Shown one piece after another: positions 27,625 through 39,955 of a stretch of 64,000 bases of DNA. The DNA comes from Thunnus maccoyii. Its lineage: Eukaryota > Chordata > Actinopteri > Scombriformes > Scombridae. A model generated the notes under the pieces. It saw only the letters and a list, made by a program, of their open reading frames with translations. It was not told where the DNA came from and did not search any database. The DNA is taken from positions 11,654,501 to 11,718,500 of the forward strand of contig NC_056550.1 of NCBI RefSeq assembly GCF_910596095.1, given 5' to 3'. How positions within the stretch are numbered: the stretch's first letter is position 1; each line of letters begins with the position of its first letter. The translations under genes and the position numbers were made by a program.

Positions 27625-27720
27625 CATGCTGACAGCACGGTCCAAGAGAGGAGTAGAGTTTCCAGTAGTCCTGGTGTTGGTTTCTCTGCCCGTCCCTTTC
27701 TGACAGGGCTACTTTTAAAC
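27625..27720 (-). promoter_or_regulatory. Candidate first exon and TATA-like promoter of slc6a16
   Basis: On the minus strand a TATA-like TTTAAAAGT (27711-27719) is followed about 85 bases on by ATG directly abutting a donor-like GTATGT (intron would start at 27624). Splicing to the acceptor just before 22677 would give ATG-ATG-GAG, adding one in-frame Met to the transporter across a 4.9-kb intron. This is inferred from splice consensus alone; no transcript evidence is available. Confidence 0.25.
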
Positions 27721-30700
27721 TCTTCCTTTTTTGGGGTTTGAGGATATTCAGGCTAACCAATACTATGATTTGTTAAGGGAGAAAAGTCCCTGAGCCAAGT
27801 GCTTTTAACAACATGTGGCCACTCTTGTGTTGGAACAAGCTCTGTCGTCGTCAACCAGAAAGAAATGCAGGAGAAGTAACTGTAGTTGGAGCCAATGGGA
27901 GGTCTGAAGGGGCTGAACTACCCTTCCCCGAAACCCTCAGCGGGGCTGGACGACATAAAAATACTCTGCTGGATGTTACTGTGTGTGTAACCTGCTGCTT
28001 TCACAAAGAACGCACTTAGATAAGAGTTTAGGCCTCTTCTGAGAGCAGCATAAAGACTCCGCTTTATACTGCGTTCATGCATGCAACAGTTTGCAGAAAC
28101 AAAAAGCCAACAGCTGATTGTACTTGCGCGTCTATTTGTGCAATTAGGGTACAAGCGCTGACTGCACCCAAAGTAAAGACGTCTTAAACGCTCAGTCAGA
28201 AAGCGCAGCACAAGACTGCGATCACTATCTGCGTGTTAATTATCGCCTCATTAACTCACAGCGGCCCATTAGTCAGCGCCTTAATTGGGCTTCCTGTTGC
28301 GGCATTCTGCTGCATTAAAAAAGACAGATGCAAGATAAAAGAACATTAAAAACATAATAGAGAAGATAATAGAGAAAATCAAAGAGAGATTTAAAAACGA
28401 ATACAATTATACTAATAGTCAGTAAAAGGACAATTAATTCTGTAGGTGAGGATCAAAAGTTGTAAGAGCTGCACATTCTCAACTCAACAATAATGCAATG
28501 ATCCAAATTCAGCACATTAAGGCCTCAGTTCCGGATTTAAAAAAAAAAACAATCCTGCTCTGCATTCAGAAATACAGGCTATAGTTTCAGATATAAAAAC
28601 ATTATCCAGAATGGTTCCTGTTATTATATATTAAATGATATAACTGAGGTTTCATGTTGTAACTGTTTGAGGAGGAGCAACAATAGAACATATTTTATGA
28701 ACAGTTCATTTACTTTGGGAAGTTCATGTCAATAACAGCTCTTATCTCTCTGGAAAAACAGAAGGAACAGTAAACATTGACTTTGAAGATGTGAGAGGAA
28801 ATCACTCAAATAAAGCGTCTATTTCCTCAGATTGTCTGCAGAACAGTGTGAGCAATATGGGCTCAACACTTCAACAGAGATGATAACCGCTACACATTTT
28901 GCAAAGCCTATGAACTGTTAGGAGTCAATAGTGACTACAGCAGCATCACAAATGCAAAACTGGGGAAATGCAAAATGTATACAAAGCTGCTGTGGGTTCT
29001 GTCAATGGTGCTTATTGTCTGCGTGTAAACAGCATAAAACTCATCATCAGTGCATCTGAATACATAAATGAATGGAATGAAACTGTCTCTTTAAGTGATT
29101 TTTTTTTTTTTGTTAAGTGACTTTTTTCAGTGACAACTGAAGCGTATAAATGAACATGTTCTTGCCCAACTACAGGGTTATACAATATGTGAGCGCCGGT
29201 GTGCGTACGTTTGCGATACATACTGTCTTGTGGACAGGGATGATGCACAAATGACTTTTTAGAGCAATAACGCCCCCTCGCGGTCAGGTTAGGCAAATGC
29301 TTATCTTCCAAGCTCCTGACTCACCTGCTGAGGTGATGATGAGAGAATAATGTGGCTCTCAGCACTTGAACTAATTGTTTACTGAATACATTCCAGCGTA
29401 AATAAGTAATGATTCAGTGTTGAGAGTGTCCAGCTTTAGATTTTACGCTCCTGATCAAAGCACCTCCTTAGTGGGGAAGCCACTGCAGCTAAGGAGATCA
29501 ATCCTAGACTCCTATTGATGCACCATAGAAAGTATATAATGATTTACTACAGTGTGGTAGGCAAGTCACTGCGGCCACACAGCTGATGTAAACAAGTTAG
29601 TAGTAAATTCAGTCTCAGCCACCTGTTCGCCGAATGTGAGAAAAATCACTACTGCTCCTAGTGGTAAAAATGTGCCATGATGATCCTAAATAGTACCAGC
29701 TCTGACTAATGCACTTATAAATTCAGCAAAACACAATTTGTATGTATTAAAACTTGCCTTCTGGTTCCTGTAGTATGAGCTGCAGACCATTTTTACCATT
29801 CAAATGCATTTAAAGTGACTGTTCAATTCATACAGGTACATCAGACACTTGCAGAAGATGATAAATCGAGGGCTCCACTTCTTTCCTCCTTCGGATGTTT
29901 ACACGTCAACGTCAGGAATGAATGGATTGCTGACACCATTACAGTGAATCCTAAAACAACTCTGGTAACTGAACGGCTCTTAAAGGCATGGGTTGACATA
30001 AGATATGTCATAGTTAAATGTCATGCATGTCATATACAAACAATAATAAATGCAAAATTAAAAAAAAAAAAGTCAGTTTGACAGACTGCTAGATAATTCA
30101 TTTAGCCAAGACCTTAATTGATTTGTCAAGCTTTAATTCACGCCAGGTGAGAGTTTGCAGAGTAAATACTTCATCCATAAAAACATTTATGGGTGTCAAC
30201 ACACACTGGATCCTCTAAGAAGCAGAGAAACTAACCTGAAAATGAAGATAACTGACCCAAAGCAGGGAACCTTCATCCAAATATACCTGCAGTACACCCC
30301 ATCTGTTTATTATTTCTGTCCTTGACAGAAGTGCTTGTAAAATGGTCTTTTTTCCATATTCCTTTAATACAAATCTAAACAGAACATTAATATCTTGTAT
30401 AACTACAAACAGTGATTCATACCCTACGGTCTTGGGTTAGTCTTAGGTGTTTTGTAGGTTGTAAATTAAATCTAGACAATGTGTTAGTAAACATATATTT
30501 TAAATACTATCTGCTTAGTGTCTGGGCCCCTATTCTCAAGCTTCAGATAGCTCAACAGGGTATCCCCATTTCAAATATCTCCATTATGTCTTATATGATT
30601 GTATTTGTACTTTAACTGATTTGTGTGACTGACTGACTGACTTGTAGTATAAGTATAGTACGCTATTGAGACACAGTGAATGTCTTTAATATGCAGCACA

Positions 30701-31873
30701 AAATTAGAGGCTTTTTAGAGCAAAGCACTGAAAGCATGAAGCATAGAGGTGAATCTGTTATGCTTTGTGGTTGTGTGGCAGTGAGTGGTTCAGGAATTTC
30801 TCCCCTTTCTCCTCTACACTTGCCAATTCCATCAACCATCAGATTTTCATTATGAACAGCATGTCTTCAGGTAGTAGGACACGTAACGACCAGCCGGTGT
30901 CACTGTGCACCAGCATAAAAATGCTCAGTGTGCCCTAAATGCCATGTCCTTGGCTCTTTTAAATTCCTCTTATCCAAGAGTATCTTATCTTCAGACCCTT
31001 AGTGACTTTAGGTTGTAAGAAGTTAAAATCATGATGAAGACACTGTTTTAACTTAAATGTTTAGTAGACTCACTTCTCATCCCCTCATAGTTTAACCTCT
31101 TGTCTGGACGTTTGCTTCTCTGTCTTCTTCGACTGTTGATTGCTCCCATTAAAAACCATCACTAGTCCTCTGAAACATCTTCACAGTAAAGTAGCATCCA
31201 TTATGGGTGTGTATGCTGAAAGAAAATGGAAGTCTGGCTGGGGCCTAATGACAGATTAATTTCTTCAAGAACAGACACACCCACTATTACCTCTATTATC
31301 AACTGTATGTTTGCTAATTAATTCAATATGAGTTTGTCAAAATGCTGAAGATTACATGAACCAGCAGATCTGCACCTTCTCACATGTCATTTTTATTAGA
31401 CTTGCTTTTTTTTCTGGCAAACACTGTCGGCCACTCAATATTTGCACAGTACTTAAAAAGTCAGCACAGCCCTCAGACATTGTTCTCTTATTTGATTTTA
31501 CAATCTTGATGAGTTTTTACAGGGATTTACTTTTTTTTTTTACCAATACTTTTCTTTCATTCACTACACCTTCTTTGACATCTTTGCATTTAAATCTTTA
31601 ATTATTACCTATTCAAACTTTTAATTACCTTGGTCTCTGTCAAGCCTTATCTTGGCACATGTTTTGTTATTGTAGTCTCAAACGAAACTTAATTTTACAG
31701 ACTTTGTGGAGGTGGAGAGTTTGAGGTAGACTGCATTACATTTCTGGAATAGCATGTGTTGCAGATCACATTAGCCCCTTGGCACAAGCTACAGGCAGTT
31801 GTTGATAGAAGTGGCTGTCATAAGGAAGGAGAAGCTCACAAAGATGCAGTCAGAAGAATGGGAGGGAGGGAGC

Positions 31874-31899
31874 GTGTGTGTGTGTGTGTGTGTGTGTGT
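31874..31899. repeat. (GT)n microsatellite
   Basis: This GT tract lies upstream of the candidate eps8l1 first exon. Confidence 0.95.
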
Positions 31900-31949
31900 A
31901 TCAGAAAGTCAGAGGAGAGTGAAAGCAACACAGATTAGCTGCGAAAGGA

Positions 31950-32087
31950 AAGCCAGACTCGTTTTTCTCGTTTCTGCATATCTCAAGAAGGTGGGACGGA
32001 CTCGTGTAAACAGCTTAGCTCAGTGCACATACAGCTCTGCATGAGGATTGGTTTCTGAAACTTGGATTTAAACACTCTAACCAAAAG
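31950..32087 (+). promoter_or_regulatory. Candidate non-coding first exon of eps8l1
   Basis: A donor-like AAAAG/GTAAAGTG ends at 32087, about 0.9 kb upstream of the acceptor (CACAACAG) before the eps8l1 ATG. A short upstream ATG at 32041 reads five codons to a TGA. The 5' limit is arbitrary and the exon is an inference from splice consensus and position. It does not encode PTB-domain sequence. Confidence 0.25.
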
Positions 32088-32155
32088 GTAAAGTGATTAA
32101 TCTAGACTGCATGTCTTAACTTTATGTAAATAGTGTGTGTGTGTGTTTGTATGTG

Positions 32156-32191
32156 AAAGAGAGAGGGAGAGAGAGAAAGAGAGAGAGAGAT
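32156..32191. repeat. (GA)n-rich simple repeat
   Basis: This is an imperfect GA tract just downstream of the candidate eps8l1 first exon. Confidence 0.9.
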
Positions 32192-32962
32192 ACACCTGTC
32201 AGATGACGGGCAGCTGCCTTGTGTCAATAATATGTTGCTGAGTGGAGACTTGGAAGCAGCTTCACTTCATCTTGATACATTAGAATATTTATTACTTTGG
32301 CGTTACACATTGTGCATTTTATGAGAAACTGAACTAGTTTATGCAGTATAAACTGATTCATCAGTAGATTGGAAGAGGAGGAAGAATTGCATGAGGGAGA
32401 AAGGCAGGAAGATGAGCAGAAGAGATGTAAAACATTACACTATGTTTGCATGGCAGAAACTTGTGATGAACTGACAGTGTCTCTATTAAGTTTTGGTGGT
32501 TGTGTCATCTGCATGCTATGCATCTGCTGACAGTGGTTTTTCCTGTAGTGTGTATCGGTCACTTACAGTGAGTATGCACACTAAATACTCAGCATTCCTA
32601 CAATCAACTCGTGGAATGTGGCAATATCAAGCACTCATTTGTCATTTTGTATGATGTCTAGACAAAGTTGAGAGGACCATGTTTTAAACAGTCGGATAAA
32701 GTGTATCAAAAGTTTTAAGCAAAAAAAAGCAAAGTAACAAGCAAAACTTATTTATCATAGTCAAATAATAATGAGAAAAGGTATTACTAATATAAAAGTT
32801 TCCAAAGAACATGAAATTAGGTGTTGGAAACATCACAGAAAGGTACAGAAAGATACACCGGTAAACATTTTTCGGGCAAAAGTTTTATAGTACCTAAACA
32901 TTATTCCCTATTCTATGTATAGGCTATGTTTAATTTTACTCTGTTTGATCCTCACACAACAG

Positions 32963-35900
32963 ATGTCTGGACCACCTCCTCCAGTGGTCCCTAGAAAGCC
33001 TTCAGGCGTCCGAGTCATGATAACTCCAGAGGAGCAGCTTCCTCCTGGTGGCCTGCCCACCTACACAGATTTTAACAAAGGTAAAATTATCTGCCTAATA
33101 CTAAATGATCTAAATGATCTGTGTACATGTATGTATTGTGTTATGTGTACTGTTGCCATGAAAATGTCTTTTTCTTCCTCTGCATGTTATTTACAGCTGA
33201 CCTGATAGTTTAGTTTGTATCACTAACCTTGTTCTTCCTCTGCTCAGAGAAAGGTGCCAGTGCGGAGCCAAATGACACATCTCTATTGAATGCAGAGAGA
33301 GAAGTGGTATGTGCTTGCAGATATCATTTAGATGTTCCTTTTTATATGTGAGGGTCAGTGGGTTTAAGAATACAGCTTACAAATAAACAATAAGATCTTA
33401 AAGTCAAAGGAGACGGTGATTTATGCGGTCCCATAAAGTTTATGTCAGTAAACACATCAAGACCCAGACCATTGTCTATTGTCTACTGATCAAAATAAAA
33501 AAGAAATGTAACATTTTCAATGTATATATATACATAAAACTGAACTTTTGCTTACTGATCTTATAGATTTTTGAGGCAGGCTTAGTGTGGGAGGTGTAGA
33601 GCCAAGAGATTATTGAATATGTCTCTATATTTACCGAAGGAAAACACCTTCAGTGACCTTTGTATTGAATTTTGAATGAATATAGAGCATTGAAATATGT
33701 ACATGTTAAACATATAAGGAATAAGAAATTCAGAATATAAAAAGAAATATTTATACAGAATTAAAATATCATTTTAGACATTTAGTTAACTATTCTATGA
33801 TTGGTGACATTACAATGAACCACTAATGGTGCTGCAATGGCCATAAAATCCTGTTAGAGAGGATTATCACAGATATGACGATGAGAGATGATCATGAGAT
33901 GATTTTTATTTTAGTTTGAGTAGGCCAAGTCTACATCATCAGCTGAGTTTGACTAATAGTTACAATATACTGAAATCCAGTGATACAGCCCTGCAGTAAA
34001 TACTGAAGGTTACAGTGTTCAGTTTGTTTGTTGAGACAGTGTGAGGTGTTAATTCAGCTGGTAATGGTTACATTTGAGGCTGTAGTTTGTGGTGATGCTG
34101 TTGTATAAGATTCATGTGGTGATAGTGTTCCTCTAGGCGGACAAAATAACAGAAACACACAACATAGAAGATTGTATAGAAATCAATGCCTCTTTCACAG
34201 TCTCAAATGTTGAACAGTTTAAGCATAATGAATGTAAAATATATGCTACCTTTCATGTTAGTGCAACTCCTTGTATGTTGTTGAACTGACCAGCATTATG
34301 AATTATTAACTTATTGAAACAATTTCTGTAAGTCTCTCTATGTCACTGTGTGTGTCAAACCTTCATCAGGAGATTATGAACCACTGTTTTGATGATGTGG
34401 AGCGATTCATGGTGCGCTTGCAGCAGACAGCCGAGGCCCAGAGTGTCCTCAACCAAAGGAAGAAGAAGAGCAGGAAGAGCAAGAAGAAGGAGAACCAAGA
34501 TGGTGAGAACTGATATCCTTTTATACCATCCTTTTGACTAAGTACTGGTGTCATAGTTACACAAAGATATCAAGATAAAAGACATACCTTTCAAAGCATC
34601 TGCTCTAATCAAGGTAACTGTTTGTGCATGAATAACGCAGCTTGAACAGGCCCTCAGAAATGAAGTAGTCAGAGGTTTGAGGCTATTTGGAGGTGCTTGG
34701 TGACTGCAGGGGAAGATTGAAACAGATAAATCTTAGTAGAAGATTGGAGAATGCTGGCTAAGGCTGTCGAAGAAGAGTATAGAGACAGGAAACTCGAGAC
34801 AATAGTAGTATCGACACTATTTTACAAGATGAAAGCGGGTCAACAGGCAGGTTGCCAAAAATGTTTCAGATAATTCAGAAGACTGTTTCCTGCAGTAAGC
34901 GTAACAAGAAAACTTTGTAGCGAAGCACTGAAGCTTTAAATGTATCTTCAGATCGAAGATAAATTAGATTTCTGAGTGGCTGTCTCTGTTCCATTGTGAC
35001 ATCAAGATTAGTAAAGAGAAAAGTGATAAGATTTGGCTCTCAGGCCTGATCTTTCTATGTATATTGCTGTTTCTTCACCACTAGAAACTACAAATTGTCA
35101 ATAGGTGTGAATGGGAGTTATACTGTTTGTCCCTTATCTGTGTACGCCCTGTGTTGGCCTGGCAACATGACTGGGTGTTTCCTAGGTTTCTGGCTAGTGC
35201 ATGCTGGGATAGGTGTGACCCTATATAACAATTAAGACAATTAATGTATTCATGAAGAAATAGAGGACAAATTTTATTAGTCACTACCACTGGCTTTGTC
35301 TAGTAGGCGAGGACTGGCTGGAACAAGCTAGAACAAGCACTCCACTCCACACCTAGACACATTTTCAACAATGGAAGTTTCTATTATTTCTATTTTCTAC
35401 AATTCCTTCCACTCATAAAGTATTAAATACTTAGTTAACTTGCACTTGGCAGCTTGCATATCACTCTATATGATCAAAAAGCACTTAACAAATGATACTG
35501 TACACTTAAGTATGCCAAGTTTGAAAAATGAATGCAAGACCAACAATATATGGATTGTATTGTGGTTATAATGTGTCTGTGTTTTATATGTATACTGTAT
35601 TGGGTCGTTTTGGTTGTAGCTGCGATTGTGCTCTTCTGTGTGCAGATGATTTGTTGACCATGAAAGCCTGTCCTCCATCAGAGGAAGAATTCGTGGACCT
35701 CTTTCAGAAAATCAAATACTCCCTCAGTCTGCTGGTGAGATTAGCTCTCTTGTAACGTAATGAAAACTGAGAATAGCTTTTGAGTGTTTAGAATGGTATG
35801 ATCTAATTTCCTGGTTTATATAGGACCGTCTCAAGTCATCCATCTCAGAGCCTGACGCGCCGGAGCTGCTGCATCACGTCTTTGTGCCTCTTAGACTGGT

Positions 35901-38886
35901 GAGTCTCTCTAAATGTTTCAATCCCTCTCTCTCTCTCTGTGTGATGCTGACTGTAGTGACCACCTCTTTCACAGATGGTGAAAACCACTGGAGGGCCAGC
36001 ATTAGGTGCAACAGTTGTCAGTCCTGCTCTGACCACTGGTGCCGTTTCACTTCTCCAGGAGCATCTAACTGAAGAGGAAAAAGAGCTCTGGGCTTCATTA
36101 GGGCCTAACTGGACTTCACACTGGTCTGTGTGTTTATGTATGTGTGTATAAATCTCTGTTTTGGAATGTGTGTGTGTGTGTCATGTTGCTCTAACAAACC
36201 CTCTCGCCATCTCTCCCAGTTCACAGCTTAGTGTGTCTGTTCCTCCATACTCACCTGTCTTCCTGGATGGATGGAAGCCTCATATGTTTGACTCAAATGG
36301 CCAGCCTTTGGAAGATCCCATCGAGTCACAACACAAACAGGATGCCGTCAGAGAAAGCAGGGCGGCGCAAACTCTACATGACCGAGCTCGACAGACAGCA
36401 GTGGGACCTGAAGGCACCGATGAAGTGTAAGACTGTAGAGATGCTCTTTTTACAATATGTAGCTCAGTATGGAAAGTTATGCTAAATGAGGAGTGGGAGC
36501 ACAAATGCCAGTAATATTTGTAACGGCTGCAATTAACAGTATTTTGCCAAATAAAATCTGTCTGGACCCTATTAAGAGGGTAACTCACTTGGACATCTCT
36601 CATCAGAGATTACAATAACTGATATGTGATAACTTTGACAAATCTGTTGTTTTTTTAAACATTATTTCTATTTCAGAGAAGGAAATGGGCTCCCACCAGA
36701 GGGTGAGAGACTTTTCTGCTGCAGTTATGATTTTGTGGCTAGAAACAGCAGTGAACTCTCAGTGCTTCAAGGAGAAACACTAGAGGTACAACTTCATAAT
36801 CAGAATTACAGATGGTGACTGACTCGTAAAGGTACATTCTTGGAATATGTCACTACATTTGAATGATCTGTGTCTTATCTTTCTTTAGGTCATTGAGTCA
36901 TCAAAGCGATGGTGGAAGTGTCGGAATCGCTTTGACCAGATAGGATTTGTTCCCTTTAACATCTTGGAGCCTCTGTCAGCTCTGAATAATACTGGGAGAG
37001 AAAGCCCAGTGGCACGCAGAGAGTCAAAGGTAAAAGTATGGACCCGATGTTAAAAACTTCACACACTGAGCTTTTTTGTCTCGTGTCATCTTACAGTTTT
37101 TACTCATTTCTGCTTTTCCACAAAAGAAGGTGCCTCTTACTCCTCAGTCAAAGTACTTCTCATATGCTCCGCCGAGCCCAGTTGGGACCAGTCCTACAGC
37201 TACAAGCCCAAAAATGCGACCTCAGAGTATGGTTTTACCATCTACAGCAATGCACGGAGAAGACGATGACCGAGGTAACATACCCATACATGTTAAGTGT
37301 GAGCTCAGCTATGATAGCAAATCATGTGTACAGCCATAGGAGGGACTTGTTAGTTAGAATATCAAGTGAGATCGCAAACATAACTATTGGCTTCTTGTAT
37401 ACAACTTCTTGGAGTTTGCAACCCATAAACATGAATGAACGAAATAAGCAATTTGCTCAATCAACACACTTAATTTTTAATACGTTAAGAGCATGTTGAG
37501 AGTAGAATATTTCAGCATGTAACAGCAGAAGAAGTATGATATTATAAGAAATATACATATAAGAAATATAAATGAAATGTATCATATGTGGAAGCAAGGA
37601 TTACACATGCACAGGTGTAATAGAAGGCAGGTGTAATCTTTTGTTGAACATTATTGTCTGTATAGAGCTAACTGGACATAAACAGACCTCTGACTATGTG
37701 GTGCATCTAAAAATCTTTAGAAATTTAGTCATAAACCTTCATGAACATGTAACACATTGAAATGCAAAACAACCCTGAAGATTGAGCACATGTGATGCTC
37801 AGACTCACCATGCTTTATACCGTACTGGTTTACATGCAAATGATGTTGTGTGTGTTTTTGCAGTGCTGATAATGAATGATGAGCTTCTTCAGCGGCTGGC
37901 TGGTAAAAGAAGCTCGGGCCGTCCTCTGGTGGTCCCCCGCACAGCTGACACTTCTAGTCCACTGAACTACCACTCACCGCCTGCCGAGGTGGAGGCCTGG
38001 CTCACTGCCAAGGGCTTCAGTCAGCAGTGAGTATGCACAGTGGCAGCTCAGGCAGTTTCCAGAAACCTCATTCAGAACAAGACCTGTTTCTAGAAACTAT
38101 TTATTCATTTATAGCCACATCTACTTGTCTTATGCTGAAGTAGTTTTAATTTGACAAATGAAAATGACTGAAGAGCATCATGACCTATACCAGGCAATTT
38201 AAAATAAGAAGTAGATTTTTATTGGTCAAGTGGAGAAGCACTGTCTTGCCTTCAGTGTGTTGTATTCAGGTGCTTATTGGACAATGAGGTGCTAAAGAAC
38301 AATGAAGAAAAAGTTATCTTCACACTTTATTGCAGTTTGCTGTACATGCTACACATGCAGCTTTCACAAGTACACTCCCTGATTTTGTCACAGTGCCCAA
38401 TAGCGCCCTCAAATGTCAACATTTCCTCCCTGCTACTGTTTATATACTCAACTCTGAACTGAGTAGGGCTGGAGTTGAACATAAACAGTGAGCTGGGAGG
38501 ACATTTAGGAAACTTGATGGCACTAAATGCCACAGAAAAATTAAGAAGTCTAAAGAAGAGAAGCTTAGATTATTCCTATTTCAACTATTTCTATTCGACA
38601 AATATACTCCAGGTTACACTGTAACTGAACTTCTGACAATGAAAGCTCCATAAAATTGAACAGACACCAACACAGATTTTGTTGCTGCTCCCTCCTCTGT
38701 TAGGACAGTCCAGAGTCTGGGCATTTTAAATGGAGCGCAGCTTTTTTCCCTGAATAAGGAGGAGCTCCGCACTGTGTCACCGGAGGAAGGTGTAAGAGTT
38801 TACAGCCAAATAATGGTGCAGAAGGCCCTTCTCGAGGTTTGTTTGTCTGTCATCCTGGATGTAGGCTACTGTGTCTGTGTACATAT

Positions 38887-38917
<31 letters not shown>

Positions 38918-39367
38918 GTTATGCTTGGGTTCATGTTTTCTGAGCCACTTATTTGCTCAGCCTTGGCTTATGCACCGACTTACGTACCACATTATTAGTG
39001 ACCTACATTGACTGCAGAAATACACATTAGCTTCTTACCTCAGTGGTCACTGTGGGTAGATTTTGCAGTTGTTAATTGCTAGAGACTCTGATATTAAGGG
39101 GTGTGTTTTAATTTGACCTTCACTTCACAAACATCATTTTAATATATGACCATAAAGAGCTGTTAGTTCAGTGCAAAGGTCATCTTCAAATGACAGAGTC
39201 AAAATAATGGACTAAGCCAGTTGGGAAACTTCTTTCATCTGCCAAAAAAGGAAAATTTCTTTGATATTTTTCTTTCTCAGGATGTGCGCAAAGCCACAGA
39301 ACTGGAGACGGTGATGGAGAAGCAAAAGCTGAAGATTGACCTGGAATCAGAGAGTGAGGTGGTGTGA
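32963..39367 (+). CDS. eps8l1: EPS8-like protein 1, form without visible PTB domain
   Basis: EPS8 proteins link receptor and Rac signalling (ABI1/SOS1) to actin. Thirteen exons: 32963-33080, 33248-33306, 34370-34502, 35646-35734, 35824-35898, 35975-36123, 36220-36426, 36677-36785, 36889-37029, 37127-37274, 37864-38026, 38704-38836, 39281-39367; they join in frame to 536 aa. Order: proline-rich start ([14 protein letters not shown]), EPS8 middle domain with [20 protein letters not shown] and [20 protein letters not shown] (~54-250), basic tract [14 protein letters not shown]3 (~289-344, with [13 protein letters not shown] and SKRWWK), proline/serine linker, and a C-terminal SAM-like effector region (~450-536, [28 protein letters not shown]). 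Human EPS8L1 is ~720 aa with an N-terminal PTB domain that I do not find here. The ATG follows a splice acceptor in phase 0, so upstream coding exons remain possible. Closest to EPS8L1 in the C-terminal half. Confidence 0.87.
35150..35213 (+). mobile_element. Degenerate L2-like LINE 3' tail
   Basis: The sequence GTGTTGGCCTGGCAACATGA ... GCATGCTGGGATAGG ... GACCCT follows the conserved 3' end of fish L2/CR1-type LINEs. Only the tail is present, as usual for 5'-truncated copies. It lies in an eps8l1 intron. Confidence 0.5.
38886..38917. repeat. (TG)n microsatellite
   Basis: This TG tract begins about 50 bases after the donor site of eps8l1 exon 12. Confidence 0.95.
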
Positions 39368-39785
39368 TAGAGCGATCTAACATCCACTGATGCAGACGTG
39401 GCATCAAAGATCAGTGGACATAAATGTAATATTGCGTATACAAGCTGTTATATCTCTCATGTGCTACAGATTCATCAGCCAAAGCGAACTGTGTTTTGAT
39501 TTTTAAGACAGAGACTTTAACCTCCTTGCCAGAGTTGACTAAAATTATCCTTTTGTTTGGTTTTCATCATATATTTAACAATGTGTAAGTATTTCTACTA
39601 TCCACTGTTTAGCCAATACCTGAAACATGACATTAACCACAAGAAAGCAAGTGCTACAAATACGGACTAAGACTGCTTTTAGAGCTACAAGACCCATGAA
39701 ATGAGCCTTCTGATAAACATGTTTATGACTCCACAGAACAGTCAGCTGTTGATTTACAGTTTTTATTGCTTGCACATCAACCTGT

Positions 39786-39791
39786 ATTAAA
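39786..39791 (+). terminator. Candidate eps8l1 poly(A) signal (ATTAAA)
   Basis: This ATTAAA lies about 420 bases after the eps8l1 stop. A second ATTAAA sits in the palindrome arm at 39944-39949, and an AATAAA at 40888-40893 could serve a longer 3' UTR. The sequence cannot tell which is used. Confidence 0.3.
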
Positions 39792-39889
39792 AGAATGTTG
39801 CTTGTTGCAGCCGGATGCTGTTATTGACCAAATATATCATAAATATACAATTTGAGACCCGACTTTTTCTTTGATGTTCTCTGGAGACT

Positions 39890-39955
39890 AACATATTTAA
39901 TGATTTTTCATTGTAATTCGGTGCAGAATTACAATGAAAAATCATTAAATATGTT
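39890..39955. repeat. Perfect inverted repeat, 30-bp arms and 6-nt loop
   Basis: The left arm 39890-39919 and right arm 39926-39955 are exact reverse complements around the loop GGTGCA. The arms are AT-rich. The right arm carries ATTAAA on the plus strand (39944-39949) and the left arm carries ATTAAA on the minus strand (39896-39901). It lies between the convergent genes eps8l1 and nme4, 523 bases after the eps8l1 stop. Confidence 0.95.

Larger units (their letters stand above)
22678..32962. other. Divergent region between slc6a16 and eps8l1
   Basis: About 10 kb without a recognised protein-coding exon. It contains the partial repeat at 24078, microsatellites, a 13-bp inverted repeat (23377-23412), the candidate slc6a16 5' exon near 27.6 kb, and the candidate eps8l1 5' exon near 32.0 kb. 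Short frames here match no family I know. Confidence 0.6.

Noticed and set aside
27813-28211. Overlapping frames on both strands (68 and 97 codons)
   Set aside because: They lack recognisable domains and splice context; composition does not suggest coding.
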